In this document: positions 49,735 to 59,078 of the stretch, piece after piece
Position numbering within the stretch: the stretch's first letter is position 1
Layout of the letters: every line of letters begins with the position of its first letter
Assembly (NCBI RefSeq): GCF_002163755.1
Contig: NZ_CP015863.1
Span: 1,984,001-2,048,000 of the forward strand
DNA: 64,000 bases
Source of the DNA: Vibrio campbellii CAIM 519 = NBRC 15631 = ATCC 25920
GTDB taxonomy: Bacteria > Pseudomonadota > Gammaproteobacteria > Enterobacterales > Vibrionaceae
Reading direction: 5' to 3'
Position numbers and translations under genes: made by a program
The notes under the pieces: generated by a model
Database searches by the model: none
Told to the model about the DNA's origin: nothing
The model's input: only the letters and a program-made list of their open reading frames with translations

Positions 49735-51003
49735 ATGAGTAACTCAAAAATGAATACAACTACTTCTGCGGCTTCAACCGCACAATCGTCTAGTAAGTTT
49801 ACTTACAAAGACTTCACCTGGTGTCTGTCTCTATTCGGTACAGCAGTAGGTGCAGGTGTACTATTCCTTCCAATTAAAGCAGGTGCTGGCGGTTTCTGGC
49901 CATTAGTTATCCTAGCTCTAATCGCGGCACCAATGACTTGGTTCGCACACAAATCTCTAGCTCGTTTCGTACTTTCTGCGAAAAACCCTGAAGCGGATAT
50001 CACTGACACAGTAGAAGAGCACTTCGGTAAAACCGGCGCAAACCTTATTACTTTTGCCTACTTCTTCGCTATCTACCCAATCGTACTAATCTACGGTGTT
50101 GGTATCACAAACACGGTTGACTCTTTCCTGGTTAACCAAATGGGTATGGAATCTATCCCTCGCTGGCTACTTTCTGGCGCGTTAATCGCTGCTATGACTG
50201 CGGGTGTAGTATTCGGTAAAGAGCTAATGCTGAAAGCAACATCAGCAATGGTTTACCCTCTAGTATTCATCCTACTAGCACTTTCTTTCTACCTAATTCC
50301 TGACTGGAATACATCAATGATGGAAGTGTCTCCAAACTGGGGCGAAATGCCTTCAATCGTTTGGCTAGCAATTCCAATCATCGTATTCTCATTCAACCAC
50401 AGCCCAATCATCTCTCAGTTCTCTAAAGAACAACGTCGTGTATACGGTGATAACGCAGTTAAGAAAACTGACTCTATCACTGGCGGTGCAGCGATGATGC
50501 TAATGGGTTTTGTAATGTTCTTCGTATTCTCTGTAGTACTTTCTCTATCTCCAGAACAACTGGCAACTGCGCAAGAACAAAACATCTCAGTATTGTCTTA
50601 CCTAGCTAACGTTTACGACTCTCCGCTCATCTCTTACATGGGTCCTCTAGTTGCGTTTGCAGCAATCACGTCGAGTTACTTCGGCCACTTCCTGGGTGCA
50701 CACGAAGGTCTAGTTGGTCTGATTAAGTCTCGCTCACAAGCGCCTGTAAGCAAGATTGAAAAATCGTCTCTTATCTTCATCGTTGTCACGACTTGGATCG
50801 TCGCTATCGTTAACCCAAGCATCCTAGGCATGATTGAAACGATGGGCGCACCGATGATTGCAGCGATCCTATTCTTGATGCCTGTATTCGCGATGAACAA
50901 AGTTCCTGCGATGGCGAAGTACAAAACTTCAGCACCTGTACAGATTTTCACAGCAATCTGTGGTCTTGCAGCAATTAGTTCTGTAATCTACGGCGCTCTT
51001 TAA
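49735..51003 (+). CDS. sdaC: Serine/proton (HAAAP) transporter SdaC-like
   Basis: 422 residues, 11 predicted spans. Start YKDFTWCLSLFGTAVGAGVLFLP is the hydroxy/aromatic amino acid permease signature; VWLAIPIIVFSFNHSPIISQ and YFGHFLGAHEGL follow. Polar Ser/Thr N-terminal tail. Codon use is strongly biased (high expression). It sits before sdaA, so imports serine for deamination. Confidence 0.92.
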   Translation: MSNSKMNTTTSAASTAQSSSKFTYKDFTWCLSLFGTAVGAGVLFLPIKAGAGGFWPLVILALIAAPMTWFAHKSLARFVLSAKNPEADITDTVEEHFGKTGANLITFAYFFAIYPIVLIYGVGITNTVDSFLVNQMGMESIPRWLLSGALIAAMTAGVVFGKELMLKATSAMVYPLVFILLALSFYLIPDWNTSMMEVSPNWGEMPSIVWLAIPIIVFSFNHSPIISQFSKEQRRVYGDNAVKKTDSITGGAAMMLMGFVMFFVFSVVLSLSPEQLATAQEQNISVLSYLANVYDSPLISYMGPLVAFAAITSSYFGHFLGAHEGLVGLIKSRSQAPVSKIEKSSLIFIVVTTWIVAIVNPSILGMIETMGAPMIAAILFLMPVFAMNKVPAMAKYKTSAPVQIFTAICGLAAISSVIYGAL

Positions 51004-51053
51004 TCATCGCTCTTTTAAAAGACGTGGTTAATTCAAGAATATAACGATAATAA

Positions 51054-51083
51054 AAAGCCTCCCAACTCCCCTTGGGAGGCTTT
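51054..51083 (+). terminator. Intrinsic terminator between sdaC and sdaA
   Basis: AAAGCCTCCC/GGGAGGCTTT, 10-bp stem, short T-run, ending 17 bases before sdaA. It would limit but maybe not abolish read-through; its distance also allows an sdaA-specific start. Confidence 0.85.
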
Positions 51084-51100
51084 GTTCTGAGGTAATCGAT

Positions 51101-52462
51101 ATGATTAGTGTTTTTGACATCTATAAGATCGGCGTTGGTCCTTCAAGCTCACACACTGTAGGTCCAATGAAAGCGGGTAAAGAATTTATTGATGATTTAC
51201 GTTCAATGGGAAAATTGCGCGACATCACTAAGGTCACCGTTGACGTTTATGGTTCACTATCACTGACAGGGAAAGGTCACCACACGGATATCGCCATCAT
51301 CATGGGTCTTGCAGGCAACTCCCCTGAGAAAGTAGATATCGACTCTATTCCGGGCTTTATCGCTCGCGTAGAAGAAACTGAGCGCCTACCTGTTGGCATG
51401 CACTGTCACACAGTATCGTTCCCGAAAGATGGTGGTATGAACTTCCATACTACTAACCTTGAGCTTCACGAAAACGGCATGCAGATCCACGCGTGGATCG
51501 AAGACGAAAAAGTGTACTCAAAGACTTATTACTCTATCGGCGGCGGCTTCATCGTTGATGAAGAGAACTTCGGTAAAGAAGTAGAGAACCCAATCAAGGT
51601 TCCTTACGAGTTCACAACAGCAGAAGAGCTTGTTAACCAGTGTAAAGAAAGCGGTCTTTCTATCAGCGCACTAGTGATGAAAAACGAACACTCTCTGCAC
51701 TCTGATGAAGAGACTCGTACATACTTCGCAAACATCTGGCGCACAATGCGTGAGTGTATGGATCGCGGTATGAACGAAGAAGGTATTCTGCCTGGTCCGC
51801 TACGTGTTCCTCGTCGTGCAGCAGCACTTCGTCAGCAACTGCTTACTTCTGAAAAAACAACAAACGATCCAATGTCGGTTGTTGACTGGGTAAACATGTT
51901 TGCTTTCGCAGTAAACGAAGAGAACGCAGCAGGTGGTCGTGTTGTGACAGCACCAACAAACGGTGCATGTGGCATCATCCCTGCGGTACTGGCTTACTAC
52001 GATAAGTTCATCCAAACTGTGACTGAAAAAGATTACATCCGTTACTTCGCGGCTTCTGGCGCAATCGGTGGTCTTTACAAGCGCAACGCGTCTATCTCTG
52101 GTGCAGAGGTTGGCTGTCAGGGTGAAGTTGGCGTAGCGTGTTCTATGGCGGCAGCGGGCCTTGCTGAGCTTATGGGTGGTAGCCCAGAGCAAGTATGTAT
52201 GGCGGCAGAAATCGCAATGGAGCACAACCTAGGCCTAACGTGTGACCCAGTTGCAGGTCAGGTACAGGTTCCATGTATCGAGCGTAACGGTATCGCAGCA
52301 GTAAAAGCGATCAACTCAACTCGTATGGCTCTACGTCGTTCTTCAGCTCCGACAGTTTCTCTAGATAAGGTTATCGAGACCATGCTAGAGACTGGTAAGG
52401 ACATGAACGCGAAATACCGTGAGACATCTCAGGGTGGTCTAGCAGTTAAAGTTATCTGCTAA
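51101..52462 (+). CDS. sdaA: L-serine ammonia-lyase (iron-sulfur type)
   Basis: 453 residues. SVFDIYKIGVGPSSSHTVGP is the beta-domain signature; the catalytic alpha domain has TAPTNGACGIIPAVLAYY, SGAEVGCQGEVGVACSMAAA and EHNLGLTCDPVAGQVQVPCI with the cluster cysteines. Deaminates L-serine to pyruvate and ammonia. High codon bias as in sdaC. Confidence 0.95.
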   Translation: MISVFDIYKIGVGPSSSHTVGPMKAGKEFIDDLRSMGKLRDITKVTVDVYGSLSLTGKGHHTDIAIIMGLAGNSPEKVDIDSIPGFIARVEETERLPVGMHCHTVSFPKDGGMNFHTTNLELHENGMQIHAWIEDEKVYSKTYYSIGGGFIVDEENFGKEVENPIKVPYEFTTAEELVNQCKESGLSISALVMKNEHSLHSDEETRTYFANIWRTMRECMDRGMNEEGILPGPLRVPRRAAALRQQLLTSEKTTNDPMSVVDWVNMFAFAVNEENAAGGRVVTAPTNGACGIIPAVLAYYDKFIQTVTEKDYIRYFAASGAIGGLYKRNASISGAEVGCQGEVGVACSMAAAGLAELMGGSPEQVCMAAEIAMEHNLGLTCDPVAGQVQVPCIERNGIAAVKAINSTRMALRRSSAPTVSLDKVIETMLETGKDMNAKYRETSQGGLAVKVIC

Positions 52463-52485
52463 TCCCCTCTCCTCTCTCTGATTCT

Positions 52486-52516
52486 AAAGCCCGAGCTGAT
52501 GCTCGGGCTTTTTTTC
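52486..52516 (+). terminator. Intrinsic terminator of sdaA
   Basis: AAAGCCCGAGC/GCTCGGGCTTT followed by T7. Confidence 0.92.
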
Positions 52517-52693
52517 ATCTCTACATTGCTCTAGGAAATGTTCTAGGAAAATTTCCCTCTGGATTGAGCTTTATAAAAAAATCTAAAATAGTCACTATAT
52601 CCAGAAGTTTAGGATATGCCCGTAGAAGGTCACATACCTGCCATCGCAATATTGATAACGTATTCAAAAATTAATCCTGGAGCGCTCTAACAC

Positions 52694-54409
52694 ATGATTA
52701 GGTTTGAACTTGGAAACCAAATCTGCGTTTGCCTGACCGAAAAAGAACTTTCACTGCAGCTCAATAACTCCATTCACTCTTCTATTCCCGTCAACAGAAT
52801 CGAATATTTAATCCTTAGTACCATTGCCGCTTTTGGAAGCTTAAATGCACCTATAAGCCAGAGGAAAATCGAAAAGAAGTTGTCAGCGCAACATCACCTG
52901 ATGTTGCCGGAAAATGGGTTTAAAAACGCTGTTGCATCGATCAGAAAAAAGTTCAGGCAACTGACAAAGAACCATATCGAGACCCAAAAGTCTCTTATCG
53001 AAAACATACACCGAAAGGGATATTTTGTGCCTTACGATAGCCAACATGCCCAAAAAGACGGACTTCTTCAGCAAGCAAGAATTCACCAGCAAGCGATACA
53101 TAGCCTAAGAATGGCGACAGGTATCTGTTTGCGAAGCCGAGTCTTATATCTCAATGTGTTGTTCTTTCTCCTGATTGCCATCGCGCTGTACATCGCGATT
53201 TGCTTTTACACGATAAGCACCATCGTAAGGCAGAATTATTTCGATGATGCGATGAACTTTGCGCAAGATTTGGCTCAACGCAGCTGTTTTCAGCACGAAG
53301 CACAATTGCGAGGCCTGTTCGACAATATACAGTTGGTTGAATCGGCATTAATGACCGATAAGCACAATATCCGCTGCTTGGTCACTCCTGAGGCCGTGGT
53401 TCCGGTTAATCAGAAGGATAGTAAAAACTGGTTAAACAATGAGAGTTACACCACTCACTCATTTTCATTTAATGGTACTGAGGTGTCGGTTCGTGTCAAA
53501 AACATCAACCTATCAAACAATATTGAAAGCCATATGTCGCAGATGTTTTTGTCTGGGATGAAAGTATGTACTAACACTGGTACCGCGCTAGAGATAGGCG
53601 ATACGAAAGGCGATTCGTTTCTCTACAACGTCAACGACAATGGTTACAAAGAGATCTATTATGTCTCTGGCCCCATTTCGAGTATCTTGATTTTGAGCTT
53701 TATATTAATGCTTATGGTGAGGCATAAAGAGCTGCGAGCGCTCATGGCTTATATGTGGGCCATCCGCCAGTTCAACCTCAAACTTGAACCGATTCACAAT
53801 ACTTCAAACCGACAAAACATCCACTACGAGGTACTGTCTCGCTTTAAGGTTAAAAATACCCAGCGCTTTATTGAGAGCCTGATAGCCAGTGGCTTATTGC
53901 TGAACCACACTCTACTGGTCATCAAAACCATCTACGCAGATTCAAAATCCTTACTTGCGCCATTGAGCATCAATGTCTGCCCTTCCCTACTTGAGGGCCG
54001 TAACTTCGCTCGTCTATATCGACAGCTTAGCCAACTCGACTGTTCGCTATTGACCATTGAGATCACCGAAAACGCCTCGATGTATTACACCCGAGAGATC
54101 TTTGACAACATCAATAAGCTCAAAGAGATTGGATGTAAGACCAGCATCGATGACTTTGGTACCGGCAATAACAACGTTGAGCTTATTAGCCATATCACAC
54201 CCAACTACCTTAAGATTGACCGTTTGTTTGTGATGGACCTAAAGCAAGATGACAAAAAGGTTGAGACGCTGCGCCAGCTTATCGCCATGGGCCATACTTA
54301 TCATTGTACCGTGATTGTTGAAGGCGTTGAAACCGCAGAATGCGCACATTTATTGACGACATTGGGGGCACACATTCATCAGGGCTTCTACTACCCTCTC
54401 TGCCGCTAG
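52694..54409 (+). CDS. Membrane EAL-domain protein with N-terminal winged helix
   Basis: 571 residues. Residues about 30-115 look like a ToxR/OmpR-type winged helix (NGFKNAVASIRKKFRQLTKN, ENIHRKGYFVPY). TM1 lies about 147-170 (LYLNVLFFLLIAIALYIAIC), then a periplasmic domain with CSS-like Cys residues, TM2 about 326-343, then EAL (375-570). EAL residues: YEVLSR for E-A-L, SINVCP, EITENAS, SIDDFGTGNNN, LKIDRLF, VEGVET, HQGFYYP, so the metal and base residues are mostly kept. Probable c-di-GMP phosphodiesterase with a DNA-binding arm. Confidence 0.85.
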   Translation: MIRFELGNQICVCLTEKELSLQLNNSIHSSIPVNRIEYLILSTIAAFGSLNAPISQRKIEKKLSAQHHLMLPENGFKNAVASIRKKFRQLTKNHIETQKSLIENIHRKGYFVPYDSQHAQKDGLLQQARIHQQAIHSLRMATGICLRSRVLYLNVLFFLLIAIALYIAICFYTISTIVRQNYFDDAMNFAQDLAQRSCFQHEAQLRGLFDNIQLVESALMTDKHNIRCLVTPEAVVPVNQKDSKNWLNNESYTTHSFSFNGTEVSVRVKNINLSNNIESHMSQMFLSGMKVCTNTGTALEIGDTKGDSFLYNVNDNGYKEIYYVSGPISSILILSFILMLMVRHKELRALMAYMWAIRQFNLKLEPIHNTSNRQNIHYEVLSRFKVKNTQRFIESLIASGLLLNHTLLVIKTIYADSKSLLAPLSINVCPSLLEGRNFARLYRQLSQLDCSLLTIEITENASMYYTREIFDNINKLKEIGCKTSIDDFGTGNNNVELISHITPNYLKIDRLFVMDLKQDDKKVETLRQLIAMGHTYHCTVIVEGVETAECAHLLTTLGAHIHQGFYYPLCR

Positions 54410-54515
54410 CCTCCTCTATTTATTGACAATAATCTGTACATAACCAGATTGCGTACTCTTTATTTCCACAACTATAATGGCGGTATTGTTTTACCGCCGT
54501 GAATCGATTTAGGTC

Positions 54516-54983
54516 ATGATCGCCATTAAACCTACCAAGTTGAAAGATTTTGCCAGCTTGATGCAACTAGACGTGCAAGAAGACCAAAAAGGATTTTTTA
54601 AACCATTTGAACAGGCATACCAAAAACGCACCAAGTCAGAAGTGTTTTACACCATATTCCACGATTACTTAACGGTAGGCTACCTTGTTATTGATAAAGG
54701 CTTTTCTCAACATGCACCGTTCGCTAAACGACATGAGCTTGGATTAAGCTACATCATGATCGACAAGCGTTTTCAGCAACAAGGCGTGGGTACTGCAACG
54801 CTGAAAAAGTTGATGATGTATGGCTACGCAATTGATGCAGAAAGCAGCTCGATTTGCGCGACTGTCGCAAGCCAAAATAGAGTCGGCATCAAGCTATTTG
54901 AATCGGCGGGCTTTGAGAACACTCTGAAAAGCCTTTATGAAGAGAGTGGAAAAGCGCTGATCTTGCGCCATGCATTAGGCTGA
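54516..54983 (+). CDS. GNAT family N-acetyltransferase (core genome)
   Basis: 155 residues. LGLSYIMIDKRFQQQGVGTATLKKLMM contains the acetyl-CoA loop QQQGVG, followed by SSICATVASQNRVGIKLFESAGF. Stand-alone gene ending at a terminator. Acceptor unknown. Confidence 0.85.
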   Translation: MIAIKPTKLKDFASLMQLDVQEDQKGFFKPFEQAYQKRTKSEVFYTIFHDYLTVGYLVIDKGFSQHAPFAKRHELGLSYIMIDKRFQQQGVGTATLKKLMMYGYAIDAESSSICATVASQNRVGIKLFESAGFENTLKSLYEESGKALILRHALG

Positions 54984-55000
54984 TTTACCCCTAAAACGAA

Positions 55001-55031
55001 AATAGGCAGGTTCTTTGTAAGCCTGCCTATT
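55001..55031. terminator. Bidirectional intrinsic terminator
   Basis: AATAGGCAGG/CCTGCCTATT between convergent genes. Confidence 0.85.
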
Positions 55032-55054
55032 CACTAATTAACTCATTAACCCGG

Positions 55055-55192
55055 TCATACTGCCATCACTTCTGCTTGCCAACCGTAGCTTAGATACTCT
55101 TTCGCTAGTTCGTTAGCCACAAAAGTCGAAACGACAACTTCAACCCACATACTGTATGAGCCTGCGCGGTAACGCAGTTTCATCATTTTCAT
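55055..55192 (-). CDS. Small hypothetical protein, 45 residues
   Basis: ATG 55192 behind GAGGTTTGA encodes MKMMKLRYRAGSYSMWVEVV then VVSTFVANELAKEYLSYGWQ and AEVMAV. The frame is closed neatly before the terminator at 55001-55031. No family recognised; plausible because of ribosome site, terminator and amphipathic composition. Confidence 0.55.
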   Translation of the reverse strand: MKMMKLRYRAGSYSMWVEVVVSTFVANELAKEYLSYGWQAEVMAV

Positions 55193-55448
55193 TCAAACCT
55201 CTCCGAATAATGCCCAATAGACTGAGGCTTACTTACCATTCACCTAAACTATAATAAAAAACTGATATCCACGCTGTGGAGCCCTTTGCGCATAGCTGCT
55301 TGAACTCTCTCCTTGATATTAAATGGATATAGTGTATGTTATTCCACAAACCTCGAAATAATGCAGGTGCCATTTTGCAGAATGATATGAACAGGATGTA
55401 GAGTAAAAATACTGCATTTATAAAAAACGATTAGATGAGCCAGGTTTT

Positions 55449-56234
55449 ATGGGCAGCGATATAGGTAAAACGACCGAAACCAGTTTTGAGGCACTCATGA
55501 TTCGTCAAGCGAAGAGCCTGACATCCTCTCATGCAGATGAATGCCAAAGCCAACTTGAACAATTCATGCTAGAAGCCATGAATTGGTTTGAAATCGACCG
55601 CATGACAATGTTCCCGAACTCCATGCTTTTCTTCAATCAAGGTAAAACCCTTTCCGTTGCGCGAGCCCCGCACAAAGTACTGACCGTTGATCAAGTGGGT
55701 GTGGAAGATTGCGAGCGGTACCTATGCCTGATTGGTAATTCTGAAGAGATTCAAATCTTCGATAAAGACAAACTCGCCAACAGTGACGTTGTCGTCTTAC
55801 GCATGCTTTCCGCACAAGGGGCTTGCTGCCATTACACCATCCCACTGGTCCAGTTTGGACAACGCTGGGGAGGCTTATCCTTCACTTTATTTGGGAGCAA
55901 GGGATGCGGCTTAACACAAAGCCAGATTGAACAGGTTACGTTCATCTCCCATATGTGGCTCTCCTTTTGGCAACACTCAAAGTTGCATCGCAGCCTGCAT
56001 CGCCCGGACATGAAAACCGATAAAGAAAACCATCGATTGCTGCGTTTAAGTCATCGTCAATGCGATGTGTTGGGTTTGTTGGCAAAAGGCTTATCGGCAA
56101 AAGAGATAGCAAACGAGTTAAACCTCAGCCCCCGAACCATCGAGTCGCATAAATATCGACTGTTAGATATGTTAGAACTCGACAGCCATGCAGATTTGGT
56201 GCAGTTTGCGCTTCGCAATGGCATAGGTTACTAG
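55449..56234 (+). CDS. LuxR-family transcriptional regulator with GAF-like N-terminal domain
   Basis: 261 residues. The N-terminal 170 residues resemble a GAF/sensor fold (EIDRMTMFPNSMLFFNQGKT, HYTIPLVQFGQRWGGLSFTL). The C-terminal HTH_LuxR is full: LSHRQCDVLGLLAKGLSAKE then IANELNLSPRTIESHKYRLL. Ligand unknown; not a canonical AHL receptor. Confidence 0.88.
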   Translation: MGSDIGKTTETSFEALMIRQAKSLTSSHADECQSQLEQFMLEAMNWFEIDRMTMFPNSMLFFNQGKTLSVARAPHKVLTVDQVGVEDCERYLCLIGNSEEIQIFDKDKLANSDVVVLRMLSAQGACCHYTIPLVQFGQRWGGLSFTLFGSKGCGLTQSQIEQVTFISHMWLSFWQHSKLHRSLHRPDMKTDKENHRLLRLSHRQCDVLGLLAKGLSAKEIANELNLSPRTIESHKYRLLDMLELDSHADLVQFALRNGIGY

Positions 56235-56355
56235 CGCTCTTTACACTCTCGGCGTTTAGTCTCATTAAAACCATTTGGTTTGGTTAAACTATTTACTTTT
56301 ATTAAACCATATGGCCTTACCAAACAGAGACTGGTTCTAGATCAACAGATAAAGA

Positions 56356-56381
56356 AAAGGCAAGCCGTCTGGCTTGCCTTT
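56356..56381. terminator. Bidirectional intrinsic terminator
   Basis: AAAGGCAAGCC/GGCTTGCCTTT between the LuxR gene and queD. Confidence 0.88.
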
Positions 56382-56403
56382 CTAATAGGAATGCTAAGGG
56401 AGC

Positions 56404-56766
56404 TTACTCGCCCTTGTAGATACAACCCGCTGTACAAGTTTCTTTGATCTCTACTTTGCTCAACAGAGGAAGACTTGGCTTAAGTTGTTGCCAAATCCAT
56501 TTTGCCAGTACTTCACTAGTCGGGTTTTCTAGACCTTCAATATCATTTAAGTAGTAGTGGTCTAAACGGTTGTAGATTGGTTTGAATGCCGCTTTGATCT
56601 CTGCGAAATCAACAACCCAACCCGTATGTGGGTCTACTTCACCTTCTACATAAAGACGAACAAGGAAAGAGTGCCCGTGTAAGCGTCCACACTTGTGACC
56701 TTCTGGTACGTGTGGCAAGTGGTGTGCCGCTTCGAACATAAACTCTTTGTACAATTCTGTTTTCAT
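56404..56766 (-). CDS. queD: 6-carboxy-5,6,7,8-tetrahydropterin synthase (QueD)
   Basis: 120 residues. Zinc His residues in FEAAHHLPHVPEGHKCGRLHGHSF (Cys26 nucleophile, His30, His32), then DFAEIKAAFKPIYNRLDHYYLN and KVEIKETCTAGC. Makes 6-carboxytetrahydropterin for queuosine (preQ0 route). Single gene with a long, structured leader. Confidence 0.94.
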   Translation of the reverse strand: MKTELYKEFMFEAAHHLPHVPEGHKCGRLHGHSFLVRLYVEGEVDPHTGWVVDFAEIKAAFKPIYNRLDHYYLNDIEGLENPTSEVLAKWIWQQLKPSLPLLSKVEIKETCTAGCIYKGE

Positions 56767-56887
56767 CTTGATTCTCAGGCTTTAAAAAGACACGCAATAC
56801 TAAGGAATTCACCCTTTAATGACAACCTTAATCAATAGGGTAAAGAGAGGGAAAACGTTTAACCATAACAAGATTAAAAAATGAATG

Positions 56888-57045
56888 AAAAAAGGGCAAT
56901 CCTCGAGGGTAACGAAGATTGCCAAATCCGGAGGTTCCGGAAAATGGTTTAGGAAAATGAAACAGGGGGGTTGGCTAGTAAAGCACTCTCCCGCACCCTG
57001 AGATGAAAGACTCAGAGAGTACGGCGCTAAGAATATCCAATGCAT
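56888..57045 (-). ncRNA. Candidate small RNA or attenuated leader upstream of queD
   Basis: On the - strand, a probable promoter (GTTAAC/TATTCT near 57047-57025) is followed by paired segments CTCTCTGAG/CTCAGGGTGCGGGAGAG, an unpaired CCCCCC run, and a strong terminator GGCAATCTTCG/CGAGGATTGCC with T6 at 56888-56923, 122 bases before the queD ATG. Fits an independent sRNA or a riboswitch-type attenuator. I do not recognise its family. Confidence 0.5.
56895..56923 (-). terminator. Intrinsic terminator in the queD leader
   Basis: 11-bp stem GGCAATCTTCG/CGAGGATTGCC (one G-T pair), loop TTACC CT, followed by C TTTTTT on the - strand. Confidence 0.8.
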
Positions 57046-57266
57046 GGTTAACGGACGGTTAACGATAAAAATAAATACTCACTCTCACCAAATTTCTCTG
57101 ATCGTCGCCTTTTTGGCACAACGCCAAACTATTGATTCCACGCCACTTACATCACATTTACATAACCCTACTCTGTTTGGGGTCACATTCATTCAGGCAA
57201 CTTATCGCTCATGCATCGCTAACCCCTTAATATTGTGGCGTTCGTTCCAATAACACTTATAAAAAT

Positions 57267-58892
57267 ATGCGCTCAATCATTACCTTCAAACTCCTACTTG
57301 CTCTTATCGCGGTGTTATCGTGCGTACTCGCGGTGTCGACGGGCTATCAGTACTATCAACAAAAAACGTTGATCAATAACGTACTGAGTGAACAACTGCA
57401 TGATAAAGCCAGCAACTACTTCGACAGCCTCAACATGATGATGCTAACAGGCACCATGGTGCAGAAAGAAACATTGCGACAAAAAGCCTTAGCCCAAGAA
57501 GGCATTGAGCAAGTACGCGTCTTGCGCGCTGACGCGGTTTCCAAATTTTATGGGCCTGGCGATGCCAATCAAAAACCAGTGGATGATATTGACCAACGAG
57601 CGCTCAATGGTGAGTTAGTGATTGAGCCTATCAGTGCTGACTGGGGGAAAGGTTTAGTCGTAGCACTGCCGATGAAGTCGAGTGAAAACTATCGCGGCAC
57701 CAATTGCGTTGCCTGCCATATTGCTCCTGAAGGTGAAGTGCTAGGTGCGATTCGACTTGAGTACAACATGAACCATGTGAACTCCCTAATTAACAAGCAA
57801 GCGATGTTCGCTATGGGGATCATGTCCGTGATTGCGTTTGTTGGCTTCCTCATTACGATGGGGTTAATTCGCAAAATCATCGTTCGCCCGATTCAAAATA
57901 CATCGCGTTTTATGTCTAACGTCAGTGCAAGTAAAGACTTATCCAAGCGACTTGAATGCAAACAGCGTGATGAAGTGGGCCAACTTTCTGATTCCATTAA
58001 TTCCTTTATGGATACCGTATCAGAGAGCTTAGAGCGTGTACGTGATACCTCCCACTCTCTGGCTGGTTCAGCAGGGAGGCTCACTGATGTTGCCAAATCT
58101 ACCGATGAAGCGGCAGACAATCAGCAAGTCGAAACCAATGAGGTGCAAACTAATATTATCGGCATGCTGGAGCAACAAGATGTCGTAGAGCAAGCGACTA
58201 TCGATGCCACTATCTTGGTTAATCATACCGTTGATGTCGCCACCACCAGCGCAAGCCAAGCGCATCATGTAAGCGGAGACATCAAGAGCTTAGTAACAGA
58301 TATCGACAAGGTCCGAGAGAAGATAGCAACCTTGAATCAGCAAACGGAAGAAGTTTCCTCGATACTTGGCGTTATCAAAGGCATAGCCGAACAGACGAAC
58401 CTACTTGCGCTAAACGCAGCAATAGAGGCAGCTCGCGCCGGTGATCAAGGTCGTGGTTTTGCTGTTGTTGCCGATGAAGTGCGAAATCTTGCCTCTCGCA
58501 CAGCAGAAGCCACCAGCAATATTGAGAACATTATTTCTCAGTTCCAGCAAGGCAGTGAAGAGTCACTTACCTCCGTCGACAACGTGTGTCAGTTTGCTCA
58601 CCAGCGCTCTGTCGATGTAGAAAACTTGTCAGAGACCATGCGCAATGTGGTGGATGAAATGCATCAGGTATTAAAACACGCCGAAAACATCCAACAACAA
58701 ACTCAAACCACGTCAAATGTGAGCAAACATATCCAAAGCAAAGTCGATACGATTACCTTACACGCGAATGACACCTCGCAATCGGCGTCCCATACTCGCG
58801 AAATCAGTGTTGATTTAGAACATCTTTCTGAGCGTTTGGAGTCATTACTTAACCAATTTACCCTGTCAGAGGAACAAAGGACTCGGAAATAA
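57267..58892 (+). CDS. Methyl-accepting chemotaxis protein with c-type heme motif
   Basis: 541 residues. TM1 7-26 (FKLLLALIAVLSCVLAVSTG), periplasmic domain 27-175 with Cys147-Val-Ala-Cys150-His151 (NCVACH), TM2 about 178-199, HAMP, then the signalling domain with the tip LGVIKGIAEQTNLLALNAAI then EAARAGDQGRGFAVVADEVR. CxxCH in the periplasm suggests a covalent heme sensing O2, NO or redox state. Confidence 0.9.
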   Translation: MRSIITFKLLLALIAVLSCVLAVSTGYQYYQQKTLINNVLSEQLHDKASNYFDSLNMMMLTGTMVQKETLRQKALAQEGIEQVRVLRADAVSKFYGPGDANQKPVDDIDQRALNGELVIEPISADWGKGLVVALPMKSSENYRGTNCVACHIAPEGEVLGAIRLEYNMNHVNSLINKQAMFAMGIMSVIAFVGFLITMGLIRKIIVRPIQNTSRFMSNVSASKDLSKRLECKQRDEVGQLSDSINSFMDTVSESLERVRDTSHSLAGSAGRLTDVAKSTDEAADNQQVETNEVQTNIIGMLEQQDVVEQATIDATILVNHTVDVATTSASQAHHVSGDIKSLVTDIDKVREKIATLNQQTEEVSSILGVIKGIAEQTNLLALNAAIEAARAGDQGRGFAVVADEVRNLASRTAEATSNIENIISQFQQGSEESLTSVDNVCQFAHQRSVDVENLSETMRNVVDEMHQVLKHAENIQQQTQTTSNVSKHIQSKVDTITLHANDTSQSASHTREISVDLEHLSERLESLLNQFTLSEEQRTRK

Positions 58893-59078
58893 GAAAAATC
58901 TCTGCTCCAAAATGAATATAAAGGTTGAAGCTGACGATTTGACAGGTAATATGTTTCGTTGAATCTAAAAAATTCTATCCAGCTCAACACTTCGCTTGTT
59001 TTTTGCACAATTTTGTTTAGAGACAGGCACTTTTAAGTGTTGAGTTGAATTTTTACCTCAATGGAGAATATTGAAAAC

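Noticed and set aside
56809..57045. 78-codon - frame upstream of queD
   Set aside because: It runs through the structured leader and terminator, has no ribosome site and low-complexity hydrophobic content; better explained as RNA.
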